Positions 13,944-26,734 of a stretch of 64,000 bases of DNA are shown piece after piece. The DNA comes from Numenius arquata (lineage: Eukaryota > Chordata > Aves > Charadriiformes > Scolopacidae): positions 82,223,510-82,287,509 of the forward strand of contig NC_133616.1 in the NCBI RefSeq assembly GCF_964106895.1, given 5' to 3'. The stretch's first letter is position 1; each line of letters starts with the position of its first letter. The position numbers and the translations under genes were made by a program. Below the pieces are notes generated by a model. That model was not told the origin of the DNA. It ran no database searches and saw nothing but the letters and a program-made list of their open reading frames with translations.

Positions 13944-14094
13944 TCTCTACTTGCCTCTTAGTAAATGCTAGCACCTACCAACTATTTAGACTGAGAAACT
14001 ATGATTATGTATTAAATCTAGCACTCTGGAGTTCATGAATGGGCCAGACTTTCATTATGTTGAATACTGCACAAGCAGAGAACAAAAAGATGTT

Positions 14095-14241
14095 CCATCC
14101 CTGGAGGGGTTCAAGGCCAGGTTGGGCAGGGCTCTGAGAAGCCTGGTCTAGTGGGAGGTGTCCCTGGCCAGGACAGGGGGTGGGACTGGATGGTCTTTAA
14201 GGTCCCTTCCAACACAAACCGTTCTGTGATTCTATTCTATG
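14095..14241 (+). mobile_element. CR1 LINE 3' fragment
   Basis: 147 bp of CR1 3' end in + orientation (CCATCCCTGGAGGGGTTCAA, GGTCCCTTCCAACAC, ending GATTCTATTCTATG). It forms an inverted pair with the minus-strand copy that ends 150 bp to its left. Confidence 0.9.
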
Positions 14242-17200
14242 TCCTGTGCCCCAATGTGTCTATAAACTTGGATGTGAGACAAGAAATGGACACGCAGGAC
14301 ATGCAGGACAGGTGGGCAATTAGTCAGCAGGCCAGCATGAGGCAACTGGATTTTGTAGCCAGAGACCTAAGAGGAGGACATCAAGAAAGTGAGAAGGTTG
14401 GATATTTAACTATTTGTCCATAAAAGTCACAACTGGCAGTGCACGGCACTGTTCAAGGAGAACGAAGGACAATGAGAAGCTGAAGTAAACCTCAGGTACC
14501 TTTGAGCTGAATCAGGGAGGAATAAACACCATTTCTGTCCTCTAAAACCACACTACGGACCATCACTGTGGTCAGGTGGTTTGCATCAAGCAGCGAAGCT
14601 TCTCTCCTTCTTCCCACAGCAGGAATCCAGTCCCATCCTTGAAACTACTGAGATTAGTCCCCAAAACAACCCTGTCCTTACACAACTGCTTCTATGTCCC
14701 CTTCTGCATAGGTTTTACAAAAATGCTATCTAGACATTGCCTACACTGAGAACAGAAAGTCTGCTAGCACCCACTCCAGTATTTCTTTGCAAATCTCAGA
14801 AGCTTTTTTCATTTTTGCTTAAGAAATAAGTAATCTAGGAAGAAGAAACAAATAATTTGTATCCTCATTTCCAGAGGTGGCTTTGCTTTGCAAATAAGCA
14901 CAGTGTAGATGTCTTTCATGTAAGCTACAGTAGTATAGGATGTGGTGCGGCCATGGAGTCATGATGAAGTTCTTGGACTAACTGAAGTTTTATTTAAGAA
15001 TCAGTGTAGAAAGAGTCTAAAAAGTAACTTATCCAAGATCCACCCATGTGTAGTGAATTTTGTTAGAGTTATTATCCCAGTCCCTTGAAAAACAATGTAG
15101 CTGTCCTATTTTCCTACTTTTAGGACACGCGAAAATCAACTCAGAAAGTATATTTAGGGTAAACCTTACAGAATTTTAGAAATATTTGAAGTAACAAAAA
15201 TTTTGATAGTTTTGCCTCTTAGAAAATGCACTTGTAGAAAAGCACAGACCTTATCTGGTGTATTTGGACAAACTTATAAGGAGACTTGAGAAATGCAGTA
15301 TTTTCATGAATGGAATACAAATTTGAAGTTCATATATTGTAAAGACATTTCAAAGCAGTGACAAGTAGTCATTTTCTGCTTGTGAAAATTATCACGGTAG
15401 GTGATATAATATATGAAAAACTGAGAATTTATTATCTTTTAATGACTATCTTCATCTGGCCTGTAAATGGTCATGTCTGCTCTACAGAGGCGTGAATTAC
15501 TAACCTGTCAATCTTCAGAGTACCTTTCTAAGATGGATATTATCGTCTCTGTTTTATAGATGGCTGGAATAAAAGCCATGGAAAAATAAATGACTTTGTA
15601 GGGCCAGCTCACTTACTGATATAGGAAGCAAATTCAATGTCTCCTACATTTCAGGTTTGTGCTCAGTTTATTAAACCACATTACCACCAATCTCATAGTC
15701 TGCATTGCCGCAAGTACTTTATTTTTTCTAATGGATTGTATTTTCTAAATGGAAGCCAAATTTAGTGTTGGTAGTTCATTAAACCCCTGTAGCAGGAGAG
15801 AGTTGTAGGAGCTGTGGGATGAATGATTTTCAGTCTAACCTAAATAAAGACCTTCCTCTTCCTGGAAACATCTCTTTTTGGATTGCTTCCGATTGCCACC
15901 CCCCCTTTCCACTGGCAAAGAGCATTAGCACAAACTGTTCAGTCACTTTGCTAACGTGGCTTGTGCCTTAGTTTGTAGGAATGATTTGTAACAGATAAAA
16001 TGCAAAGCATAGAATGGAAGAAAATAATGCAGTATTTAACGTTAAGTGGTGTCTAACTTACTTACCTGGAAATTCCTCCTTGCACAGTGCCAGTACAAAC
16101 AATGCAAAAATGAAAAATAGGTAAATCCCAGGATCATAGTTACAACTTTATGCCAATAATATGATTTCTGTGTGTGACATATAGATTTAGATATCTACTG
16201 CATTAGAAGATTATTTTTATTAGCTTTGCTCACATACATACAAAACTAAGTTCTATGGTACACTTCAGCTTTTCAAAAACGTGTTTGAGTAGGAGTTAAA
16301 TGGCTCAATCATTTTTTTTCAGTATAAAAGAAGAATCAGTCATCATGTCAATACTCAAAGATTTTGTGTAGGGGATGGAAGAGTCTTGCCATTTGGGGTT
16401 TAGGTGTGTTTTGTAGGAGGTTTCATTCTATCCCACTGAGCAATCCCATCACCAGCACTGCTGAGCCAGAGGATCAGAAGTTAATTTCTTTTCTTCACTG
16501 CTATGTTCATTGCCATCACTTGCTGACCCCAGGAAGGCAACAGGGCAAAAATAATCCCAGAAAAAAAGCAGCGTCTGAGGTTACTGTATCCCCTCCTCCT
16601 AAATGGTGAAACTAGACTCATATCATGTCCTGTGGGAGCCTTTCATTAGCAAACTGGATAAAATCTCGATTGACCTAACAAGAACACAAAAAAACAGTCT
16701 TCCCATTGAAAGTGAAACCTCCTTTTAGCACGTTTCACAAATACCGAAAAAGGCATAAGGATATTTATTTATTTTCTTTTCAAAAATATATCAGTGCATC
16801 CTTAAAGCACAAGTGCTGGATTTTTGGGCTGCCACTTGCAATACACTTTCTATGCGATATGACACAGATAATCCTAATTGGACATAAAGCACATCTGCTC
16901 TGGAACCTAGAGTAATATAACAGTGTCAGCAGAGATGCAGAGCCAGGGAGTGCAGCCATTTGAGGAAAAAACCTCCCAAACTTGGTCTCGGTGCTGCTGA
17001 CTCTGCTGTTGTCGCACCTTCTCCATACCATTGCCCAGACCATGACTCCAGGAACCCTCTTCCTTGGTGGCCTTTGGATTGATCATTCAGTTGGGTCATG
17101 TGTTGGTTTGTGTTAAATTTTGTTTTGTATTAAAACTTCACTTTCAGATGTATGATTAAGGGTTACTAAATAACAGGGGCTTTGGTAGGTGCTTTGTTGC

Positions 17201-20200
17201 ACAAAGTCCGTTAATGTCTGACAGGTTGGACTATAATTATCACAACAGCCATGCCACAAATACCACACTTAGTAACATCTGCAAAACACAATGGTCATGC
17301 CAATACCATATATTAATGATTTATCAACCTTTAGAAGCCATGCATAAAGAGAATCTTGGAACAGATTCTGTCGATTATCTCAGAACTCACAGTAATTAAT
17401 GATTACACCTGCTACGAGTCCCTTCACCAACCATAAAAATGCCTTTCACAGGTGACATTCTTGCACAGACCAATGTATTACTGACCTTTTTATGGTTTTT
17501 TGACTAGAAACTTGTCTTCCCTTTTATGCCTATACTGGATTTTATTGTAGCATTTCCTTTTCATGCAGAAGTTGAAGTGCCATATGTGTGATACTCATAC
17601 GTGAGATGAAATCATAATTTCTAATTCCTTTTTGGTTGCTTTCGGCAAAGTTTGGAAAGATTGCTACTACCACTACTTTTTCTCATTTTCCTGCTAGATT
17701 CCTTTTCAAATTAAGAAATTCAGTTTAGCTTCCACTTATTCCGCTTCGGCAGTAAAGGCAACCCATAACTAAAGCATGACGCAAAGTTAATTCATTTTGT
17801 TGCTTTAATTCATATTGGTAAGTATACACTTCATTGTAATTCTATACTTTTTAATGGAGGGAAAAAAAACCCATTTTATCATCTTTGCCACAAATTTTAC
17901 ATGTAATTTTACTTAATGAAATTTTAATGTAATTTTACATTTAATTTTACATCTACTTTTACACCTAGTAATTTATTACACAAGAAGCCTAACCTGAGGC
18001 TGTGAGTGCAGTTACAAGTAACTGAATGTATATGCTTTGGGTAGCTCTACATTTGAATGCAGAGGTAGGTCCATGTGGAGCAGAGGTACTTTAAGGCCCA
18101 AGATGGAAGTTCATCTGTGTCCTAAAACTTGCCTTACTCGTTGACCATGTTCAAAGAACAATTGTGCTGATAGGAAATGTGCCTGTGCCTAGTTTATGTA
18201 TATTACATAACATATATAGGTATATAGATATAGATAGTTATGGGCAAACATGGATTAATGTATTTTTCTGATACCCAGAAAATATTTCTTATATCTTAGA
18301 CAACACAGAAACCACCTTAAAAAAACCCTCATGGGCCTTTTGTAGCTTTGAAACACTTCTAAGGAAAAGCATGGAGTGACAGTGGGGCAGAAGGTAGGTT
18401 TGTGGAGACGAGGCTACGGGTCTTCCACTGAGATCTCTTGGAGGAGCTGGCTTGGCCAGTTTTAGCAGTGTCATTATATGACATTAAACTGAAATTTTCC
18501 AAGTGAGCCTGCGGCAGGAACCAACATCCCGGTGGTGGTGGTGGAGGAGACACCGTGCCCGAGGTAGGAGCAGAGAAAGCAGAAGAACACTCACGTTGTC
18601 ACCATTTCCATCATCCTCAATGGAATGGGGTGAGGAACATCACCCTAGAACCTTCTACATTCATTAAATTGTGTGTATTATTAACTATGTGAAACAGCAC
18701 TGCCACACCAGGCAATGAGAGTTCTTTACTTGCCTGTATAGAAATATAGGGTTTTATAGGCTTTATGTTTGGACCCACTTGATGTAAAAGTGGCTCAAAA
18801 TCCACCTGCCTGGTGAAGTTTCTCTGTCTGGCTTGAGAATTTCCTAGTCAGGACATTACTTTTACTTCTCGTCAGGCTTTTCATTATGCCCTTATCAGCC
18901 TATCTTTCCGACTAACTTCTGCAAGGAGCCAAAAAGCTGTTACCGACATCTGAGCACGCAGTCTGGGGGTGGAAGCCTCATTAGGTCGTGGCCAATCCGG
19001 TCTGACCCGTAAATACCTGCAGGTTGGTGGAGCTCAGCTCCACGTGCTGTCCCTGCTCCACAGGCAGAGCCGGTGCTGCCGGTGGTTGTGCTGGCAGGGA
19101 GGAAGAAGGCTTGAGGTCTTCCTCCCAGCACTGACTGGAGGAGGGGTGGTGGCAAAACTGGTAGCTGCTCTGCTACGAGTAGGGATGGGAAAGTGCAATG
19201 GAAGAAAAGTCAAAAAGCGCTGGAGTAAAGGAAAAGGAAAAAAAAAAAAGCAAAGGGCTTCTTCCAGTCGTGTACTCTCTTCTTGACCCACCATGCGGCT
19301 CTGGAGTTGGCAGCTGCCTGTGTTTGCTTTCCATTGGACTTCGCCTTGTGGCCAAGACAGCTGTGTCAAGCACTTTGGGTGGTTTTGCAATGAGAAAACA
19401 CGATAGTGCAGAGCCAGCAGCTACTGCCATACAAGGGTGCCGGGAAAGAATAGGCAGCGATCCCCAGCCCTCACACAAAGAGGGAGACCTCAACAGGACA
19501 TATATTCCATGCTAGGTAATAGGAAAAACTAAGCTAAAATAAAAAGCAAAACAACAGCTGAGAAGCTTATTGCTTTGAAAAAAAAATACGTGGAAGTCCA
19601 TCCTTCAACAGCTCCTATCATTTTTTCCTCTTAAGAAATGCTCCACGGATAGCAGGAATGGGTCACAGAGCAGGTCACATCCAAATTCTTCTCTTTAGTA
19701 CTGCAAACATATCTTAGGTCACTTCTGGCATTAATCCATTAGCGAGAATTTCCAAGAGGGAAAGTAACATCTTGTTTTCCAAGAACAAGAAGAACCAACA
19801 GCATGATACGCGTTCCATGACTGACACTGTCTGCTGCTGACGATGGGTAGAGCTACATCCCTGCAGAATTCAATCAATATAGCAAGGCATGGAAGTCAAA
19901 TGTTCCAGTTGCTTAGTTTTGAAATACATATGTGTAGGTACAGCCTCTGGTATGACATTGGTATGCATTAACATACGATTTCGGCTTTTATAAGCAGAAT
20001 CATAGGGAAAAAGCTAAATACTACAAGGCCGTTACTCCACCAAGTGTTGTTCTGGTCTCAGAAGTACAGAGTGGACCCTGTTGAGAGTTGCCCCAACGTT
20101 CATTTCATTCCCTATTTTCTGTAAATTTCCAGGGTTTTTTTTATTCACAGCTTAGTAGTGGTATTTCTGTGTGAGTCTATTTAGAAAGGCCTGATACAAA

Positions 20201-20966
20201 TTTTTGTGCCAATGATTTTTCCATTAAAAACCAAAAAGTTGTAACCCATAGATGCAAATTCTAGAAAGCTTAACAATTACCATTGCTAAAAAAAAACCCC
20301 TCAAAACAAAAGTTTCTAATACAAGGCTGACATCATATCCGTATTTAATATGAGTTTGTTTTTAATTTTACTTTGAGTAACACTGCCTATGAAAAGTGAT
20401 CTCATTAACTCATGAGGTACTTTTTTTTGCATCCAGAGCTTCCTCTCCTTGCACCGTCTGGGGGCAAGGATGAGGGGAGGAAAATCAGCTCATTACCTCG
20501 AGCCAGGAAGCGAATTATTTCAATGACAGAGCCAAATATATTATTATACCTCCACCTACTCTTGTTCACCTACTTGTCAGATATGGAAGGACGTCTAGTC
20601 CTTGTCCTCATTTTTGCCCACGTTTCCCTTTTTTTGAGGCGCATCCCTCACCAAAACAGTGTTAACTTCCTGCTTTATAAATAAGACTTGCCTTCTGCTG
20701 TCTCTGAAACTGCAGAAAGGCAGTAAATATCTACAGTAATTTTGATTAAAGTGAAGGGGAGTAGGGAGTGTAACCTGCTGACAAGTTCCTATGAACATCA
20801 TTGAACAGCAACGCCTGCTGAACGAGACTTCTACTTCTGAGACAATCAGAGCTCTCTGGCAAAATACCTGCTCCTTTACGAACTCATACATCTGTTATTC
20901 TGGACCTAAAAAGCATTAAAAGTCATTGTAAAGTACATGCTGGGGTCAGTTTTAACTAAGGGGAGG

Positions 20967-21236
20967 TCAATGGGATGAGGGGTAATGGTTTTAAACTGAA
21001 GGAGGGGAGATTGAGACTAGATATTAAGAAGAAATTCTTTCCTGTGAGAGTGGTGAGATCCTGGCCCAGGTTGCCCCAAGAAGCTGTGGATGCCCCATCC
21101 CTGGAGGGGTTCAAGGCCAGGTTGGAGGGGGCTTGGAGCAACCTGGTCTGGTGGGAGGTGTCCCTGCCCATGGCAGGGGGGTTGGAACTGGATGATCTTT
21201 AAGGTTCCTTCCAACCCAAACCATTCTATGATTCTA
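20967..21236 (+). mobile_element. CR1 LINE 3' fragment
   Basis: Plus-strand CR1 end: the region coding GNGFKLKEGRLRLDIKKKFF and PSLEGFKARLEG, then the 3' UTR with CCTTCCAACCCAAACCATTC and a terminal TATGATTCTA. It is relatively well preserved. Confidence 0.93.
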
Positions 21237-21533
21237 AGGTGGTGAGGCTTTACTTGGTGCCTTACATGGGCTCTCGAATGGGCTGCACCATCCCCAAAAG
21301 GTTTTCCTAATAGTCAGAGAATGGTGGAGAATACAAACACCTTATTCCCATAAGTCTTGGCCTAAAACACCCATGCAGTAGGTGTATGGAAAGTAATTAT
21401 GTCAGTGATGGACAACCCTCGGGTTCCCTCCGAGTGAGATTTTTCTTAAGATTTCTTGTGTTTGTGGCTTCTGAAGTCGCACCAGTCAGTTAACAGGTCT
21501 ACTCATTTATGGCACTGCAGCGCAATCACAGAA

Positions 21534-21777
21534 TCATAGAATCATAGAATCGTCTAGGTTGGAAGAGACCCTTGGGATCATCGAGTCCAACCATCTACCC
21601 CACTCTACAAAGTTCTCCCCTATACCATATCCCCCAACACCACATCTAAGTGACTCCTAAACACATCCAGGGATGGTGACTCAGCCACCTCCCTGGGCAG
21701 CCTATTCCAATGCCCGACCACTCTTTCTGTGAAAAATTCTTTCCAAATGTTCAGTCTAAACCTACCCTGTTGGAGCT
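21534..21777 (-). mobile_element. CR1 LINE 3' fragment
   Basis: Minus-strand copy of the same subfamily as the 1.6 kb element at 11838 (CGTCTAGGTTGGAAGAGACC, CATCGAGTCCAACCATCTAC). It is truncated at CCCTGTTGGAGCT. By eye it is over 90% identical to the matching part of the 11838 copy. Confidence 0.93.
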
Positions 21778-24700
21778 AAATAAACAGCCTGTACAATTTC
21801 TCAGTCCAATATCACAGAGTAAAAAGAAATAAAGAGATAACAGTAGGCATAAGAGAGATTCTGACATTGAAATAATCAATTAAAGGGAAAAAAATGTTGT
21901 TATAGCAATATCTCCTGGCCTTTCCTCCACTCTTCATTTTTAGATTTTCTATAACAGCAAGTAAAAGTTCAGCAATAAACACAAAGTTAGCTTCTCTCTT
22001 TTCCCTCTTCCTGTCTGTCAATGCTGACTTTCAATTCCTTGTTTCTTTTCACTCTGTGTATTTGCCATTAATATACATAAGTAGAAATTATTGCTTTAAC
22101 AAAACATAATAAGAATACATTAATATGCTGCAGAAATTTCTTGGACTTTTTAAGGACTGACCTGTATTCACTGATGCTAGTTTGCACGGCCCCTGAATGT
22201 GACTTCCTCAATTGCTGACTTTCCTCATGGGTACTGCTTTCCTGCGCTAGCTTTCAGCCTGCTTTTGGATATAACTGGAGCTTTAACTGCCCTAACACTG
22301 TTAGCTGGGGACTCTTGACCTAGGGGCGTAGGTGACAAATGCTTTTTCATCCACCACTTCTTGTCCCTTTGAGAAAGAAGTTAAAACAGTTGTAGGCTTA
22401 GATTGTAAGGTGTGAGCTGAAATGTAAGGTTATAAATGTTTACCTTGGAAAGCAAGTGTGAGAGTAAATATTTACAAAATACTGTAAAGCGTAGGTGCAA
22501 ATTCATGACCTCTGGTATTTCTAGGTCTTTACAGTCAATGCAGTTGAAAAAAACTGTGAGGAATAACCTTATATCTTCTGGGTTTTCTGGTTTTCATTTT
22601 TTACTGTAAGGTTCATCAGTGGACAAATACTCTGTCTTTCACTGGTATGTGATCTGGCTGCTTTCTGGCTGCTGGAGAGGTCCTCCACATGGCACAAAGC
22701 GGGAGAAGAACCCAATGCAAAGAGGACCTCCCGAAGGGATGGTATCCAGCAGAGGGGAAGAAAGCCATGGGCAGAGAAAGGGGGCAGAGAAGGGAAGCAA
22801 TGGGGTGCTAGTCTGGTTTGTCCGCTTTTGGCTGTTCTCAGCCTCCTGCAACCACGTGTAATTGGTGTGATTCATCAAACCTCACAGAGCTCTGTAATGA
22901 GGGGCTGCAGCCAGAACTGCGGAGGGGAACTGCAAGCTGCCTCTGCATGCCGGCTCTCCCATGTTTGCCCTCCACAAATCACACCTGTCCCACTGTTTGT
23001 ACCTTCCGTCTCCAACTCAGTCTTTATTTCTTCCTCAGCTAAGCTAAAATTCAAAAATAAGGCTTTCTTGGATTTTCTGGGATGACTAGATTGGAAGGAA
23101 GTAGCGGAATCTTATTCTATCCCAATCTTCACATCTGGCAAATTGGGCTAAGTATCTGCATTTTCAGTGCATCTTCAAGCTGAACACCTCTCTTTTAAAA
23201 TTTCAGTCTGTCCTATTAAAACAACCAACCAAAAAACCCCACCTTTTCCACCACTTGCAGGGCTGAAATCGGAGGTACAAATGACTGTTGTGTGGGAGTA
23301 GCTGACAGCATGCTGAGAGCTATGCAAAATATTTATAGTGAATCCCGAGTATCCAGGCAAATCTGCCTTTTAAAGATTTGCCAAAGTTTATGAACCTTTC
23401 AGGTAAGCCTCAGCCAAGTGTAGACAAAGTCTGAGCTGAAGGCAGTTTAGACTGAAAGCAGAAAGGAATTTATGGCTTTTGGCTTTGGGTAGAAACTGCA
23501 AGATTCAGCATGGTCTTGGCATGGCTGGCTCTGCATAAAGAGAAACTTGGCAGTTTAGACTAAGTTTCAGGTGTTACATTAATGTTAGGAAAATGTATTC
23601 ATAATGCTTAAAGCACAGTATTTTTATCATCATAAAATATACCCATAACCTGTTTATCTGTGGAATTATAACTTTACAAAATAAGAAAGTGCTTAAAATG
23701 TCTTAGTGCAAACCTGTAGTAAATACATTCTTAATTTAATGATAGATTTATGAATGATTACTTTTCCTCATTTCATTTTTATGGTGGTTTCTGTGTGTGT
23801 ATGTATACGTGTATGTGTATGTGGTGGCAGTTGGTTGGTTCAACAAATGGTCTTATGATGCTGCCTGCCAAGATGGTATGAGTTTTGCTGTCCTCAATTA
23901 CATTTAGTGTTGTCCTTTGATTTTGATGTGAATTTTTAGTACTTCAGCTTTAACTGGTACAAATCTTTTCCTACAGAGCAAAATGGAGAGTTAATACTTC
24001 AAGAAGCAAAGTGCAGATAAGAAGCAAATGTTCCCAATAGAAACTCTGATAAGGGAAATTATATGGTTGATAAGAATGGTAAGAGCTTTATCAAAAATAG
24101 TGCTTAAGTGCAAATAACAGTCAAACCCTTGATGATACGCAGCAGGTCCAAAGTCGACTTATGAAGTGTGATCACCAGTGGGCAGGGTTGCACTGCTAGG
24201 GAGATGGCTTTTACAACAGTCGCTTCGAATGCTAAGAAAAAGAGTTAGATTTAAACAGAAGGATCTGATTTGCATTTCAAAGGTTAATATTTCTGGAGAG
24301 CTATGAGTGGGAGATTTTAAGTTATGGCTTAGGATATAGCATCATGTGACTAAGATGATGATACTTCTGTCATGATGACACCCATAAAAGATCTTCAAGC
24401 TGTTCTCAAGGAAAAATAAGGTTGAAGAAGATACAGAAAAATAAAACATACATTGAAGTCTGCTTTTTGATATCTAGACATGCACAAAAATGCTGTGCAT
24501 ACAATTTATCATAATTATCTCTGGAAACAAGGAAACTTGCGGAAGGAAATAGAGAATTCCGTATGCTTTAAGGGTGTCACTTGGCTAGCATTAATAATTG
24601 TGCATATGAATATTCAATTCCATGGCTAATTTTCCTCCAAAAATAGACTAGGAAAGACAACAATATCAAATATTGTACAATGGCCCTGATTATAATTTCC

Positions 24701-25423
24701 TGAATATGGTTCCTTTAACATTGTAAGACATTTTTTGCTATGTAGACACTAGCTTCTTGAATGTGGAAAAAAATGTGAATTATCTGGATTAAACAAACCA
24801 GCAATTTTCCCAAAAGCAGTAGGCACTTGTTATGTAAATCAGTGTTAATCCAAAGCAGGCTTTGACTGGCCAGTGATGGAAAACTACGTGAGAAAAGAGA
24901 AGTCCACAACATAAGAACTTCCCGTAAATTAGTGAAATCCCCGGGGCAGTTCACAAGAAGTCAGCTAAGGCATTTGAGTGCACAAGCATCAGCCAAGACG
25001 CTGCCACCAGGAACGGCAACAGCACCCGTGGCCATCGGCAGCTGCCCAGCCTGGTCATTAAACTGACAAGCAAAGGACTTTCCAGGACTGGTTGCCAAGA
25101 GTAAATTAGTGTAGTCCAGACAGAGAATAAGATTAAACCCTGATAAGATTAAAAACTAAAGTGAAACTAACCAAAGCGTAAACCAGCATGCGGAAATAGC
25201 TCTACAGTGACTACAGACAGCACATCTCAAGAGCTGATCTGAGTAAAGACAACTCTTCTGTTGGTAGAGACACCTGTTTGGGTGATTTCTTGGGGTTTTT
25301 CAGCACCTGGCACCAATAAATATGTAACTTTAAAAATAATAGTGACGTTGCAGCCACAGTGATCTAAGGATCAGAATGATCCAGTTCTGGACACAGAGGT
25401 CTTTTTGTGGTCCAACATGAAAC

Positions 25424-25545
25424 CAGGCTGGATGGGGCTTTGAGCAACCTGGTCTGGTGGGAGGTGTCCCTGCCCATGGCAGGGGGGTTGGAACTTGATG
25501 ATCTTTAAGGTCCCTTCCAGCCTAAATCATTCTATGATTCTGTGA
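25424..25545 (+). mobile_element. CR1 LINE 3' fragment
   Basis: 122-bp CR1 tail: CAGGCTGGATGGGGCTTTGA, then GGTCCCTTCCAGCCTAAATC and the terminal ATTCTATGATTCTGTG. Confidence 0.92.
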
Positions 25546-25603
25546 TCTTTCTTCACAAGCCTTGATCTCACTTAAAACATTCTCTTTTGAAAAAACAAAT
25601 TTT

Positions 25604-25645
25604 AGTGATACAGTGATACAGTAGTGATAGTGTAGTGATACAGTG
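25604..25645. repeat. Degenerate tandem repeat, AGTGATAC-like unit
   Basis: Repeated AGTGATACAGTGATACAGTAGTGATAGTG-type sequence, with units of about 5-9 bp and imperfect spacing. Confidence 0.7.
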
Positions 25646-25674
25646 ATATGACTATATTAGTGATATAGTCATAT
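25646..25674. repeat. Perfect 12-bp inverted repeat, 5-nt loop
   Basis: ATATGACTATAT (25646-25657) and its exact reverse complement ATATAGTCATAT (25663-25674) are separated by TAGTG. The element sits at the end of a degenerate AGTGATAC-type tandem repeat that starts near 25604, just after a CR1 tail. Confidence 0.85.
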
Positions 25675-26490
25675 GATGATGGTTATCAAATAAAATTTTC
25701 CAAATGAAAATAAGAACTCAAAGAGTGCATCTGTAGAGTGCACTGGGTTGGGGTTTTTTTGTGCTCATAAACACCCTGAAGTAGGTTGAGGAACTGTTCA
25801 AATGGAATGTTCAAATTACTTTTCTTTACCAAAAGTCCTGCAAAGATACCTCATAGTTTTATAAATAGGAATAACATTCCTTTAAAATGGATAATGTTAT
25901 CTGAATCCAGGGTGGAGTATCTCAGCCATGGGTGAAAATATATATGTGAAAATTATGATGTATTTTAGTTTAGTTAGCAATAATAGTCCTTTATCTTACA
26001 AGACCAATTTAGAACTATGGGATACAGTATGCATTTTGGCTTTCTCTCAGTGTGTAAACAGGAGATAAAGAGGAGGTTTGTTGATGCCCTACAGTCTGTT
26101 GTGTCCTTTCTCATTACTATTAGCAGAGTTATCTCAATTTCCAAATTTAGACACGCTGTAGTGGCAGCACAGTGAGCTGGAACATGCAGAATTAGAGGAT
26201 AAAGAGACGGAGAGACCACAAGTGTCAAATGCTCAATGAAAGCTTTCCGTGGATCAGTCCACCAGGTTTGGATGTGATCTTATGAAGTGTTTAATGTATC
26301 CTCTCCTTTTATTGACAGCTACGGAAGTTTGTTCTTAATTTACTAGCTTCCTGCAGCTGTCACTCTGCAGAATACATAAATCAAGCTGTTATGTATGAGA
26401 AGCCCCGTCACACACACGCCTGCACAAAAACTTCCCACAAGCTATAAGATGTACCAGGAAAACCTCCCTTCTTCTCCCATGGAGAACTTT

Positions 26491-26734
26491 CCACAGCTTC
26501 TTTGGGTTACTTGTTCCAGAGCTTAATTATCCTCATATCCTCGTATCCAGTTGGAACATCTCTTGTTTCAGGTTGGGACCAGTGTGTCTCATTCTCCTGC
26601 CGTGCTCCTCTGCTTTCTCTTGTGCAACCACCTCTGTGTGCATTGGAAGGCTAATTAGCAGTTAATGGCTATTAATTCCCCTCTGAGCCTTCTTCACACT
26701 GAAAAGCCCCCTTCCCTCAGCGTGTCCTCACAGG
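26491..26734 (-). mobile_element. CR1 LINE, old diverged fragment
   Basis: Recognisable only by pieces in the right order on the minus strand: CCACAGCTTCTTTGGGTTAC, TTGTTCCAG, CATCTCTTGTTTCAGGTTG, CTGAGCCTTCTTC and CTCAGCGTGTCCTCACAGG. The terminal CATAGAAT repeats are missing. Confidence 0.65.

Noticed and set aside
19034..19515. Cluster of overlapping 105-118 codon ORFs on both strands
   Set aside because: Overlapping frames on both strands with no conserved motif; due to locally higher GC.
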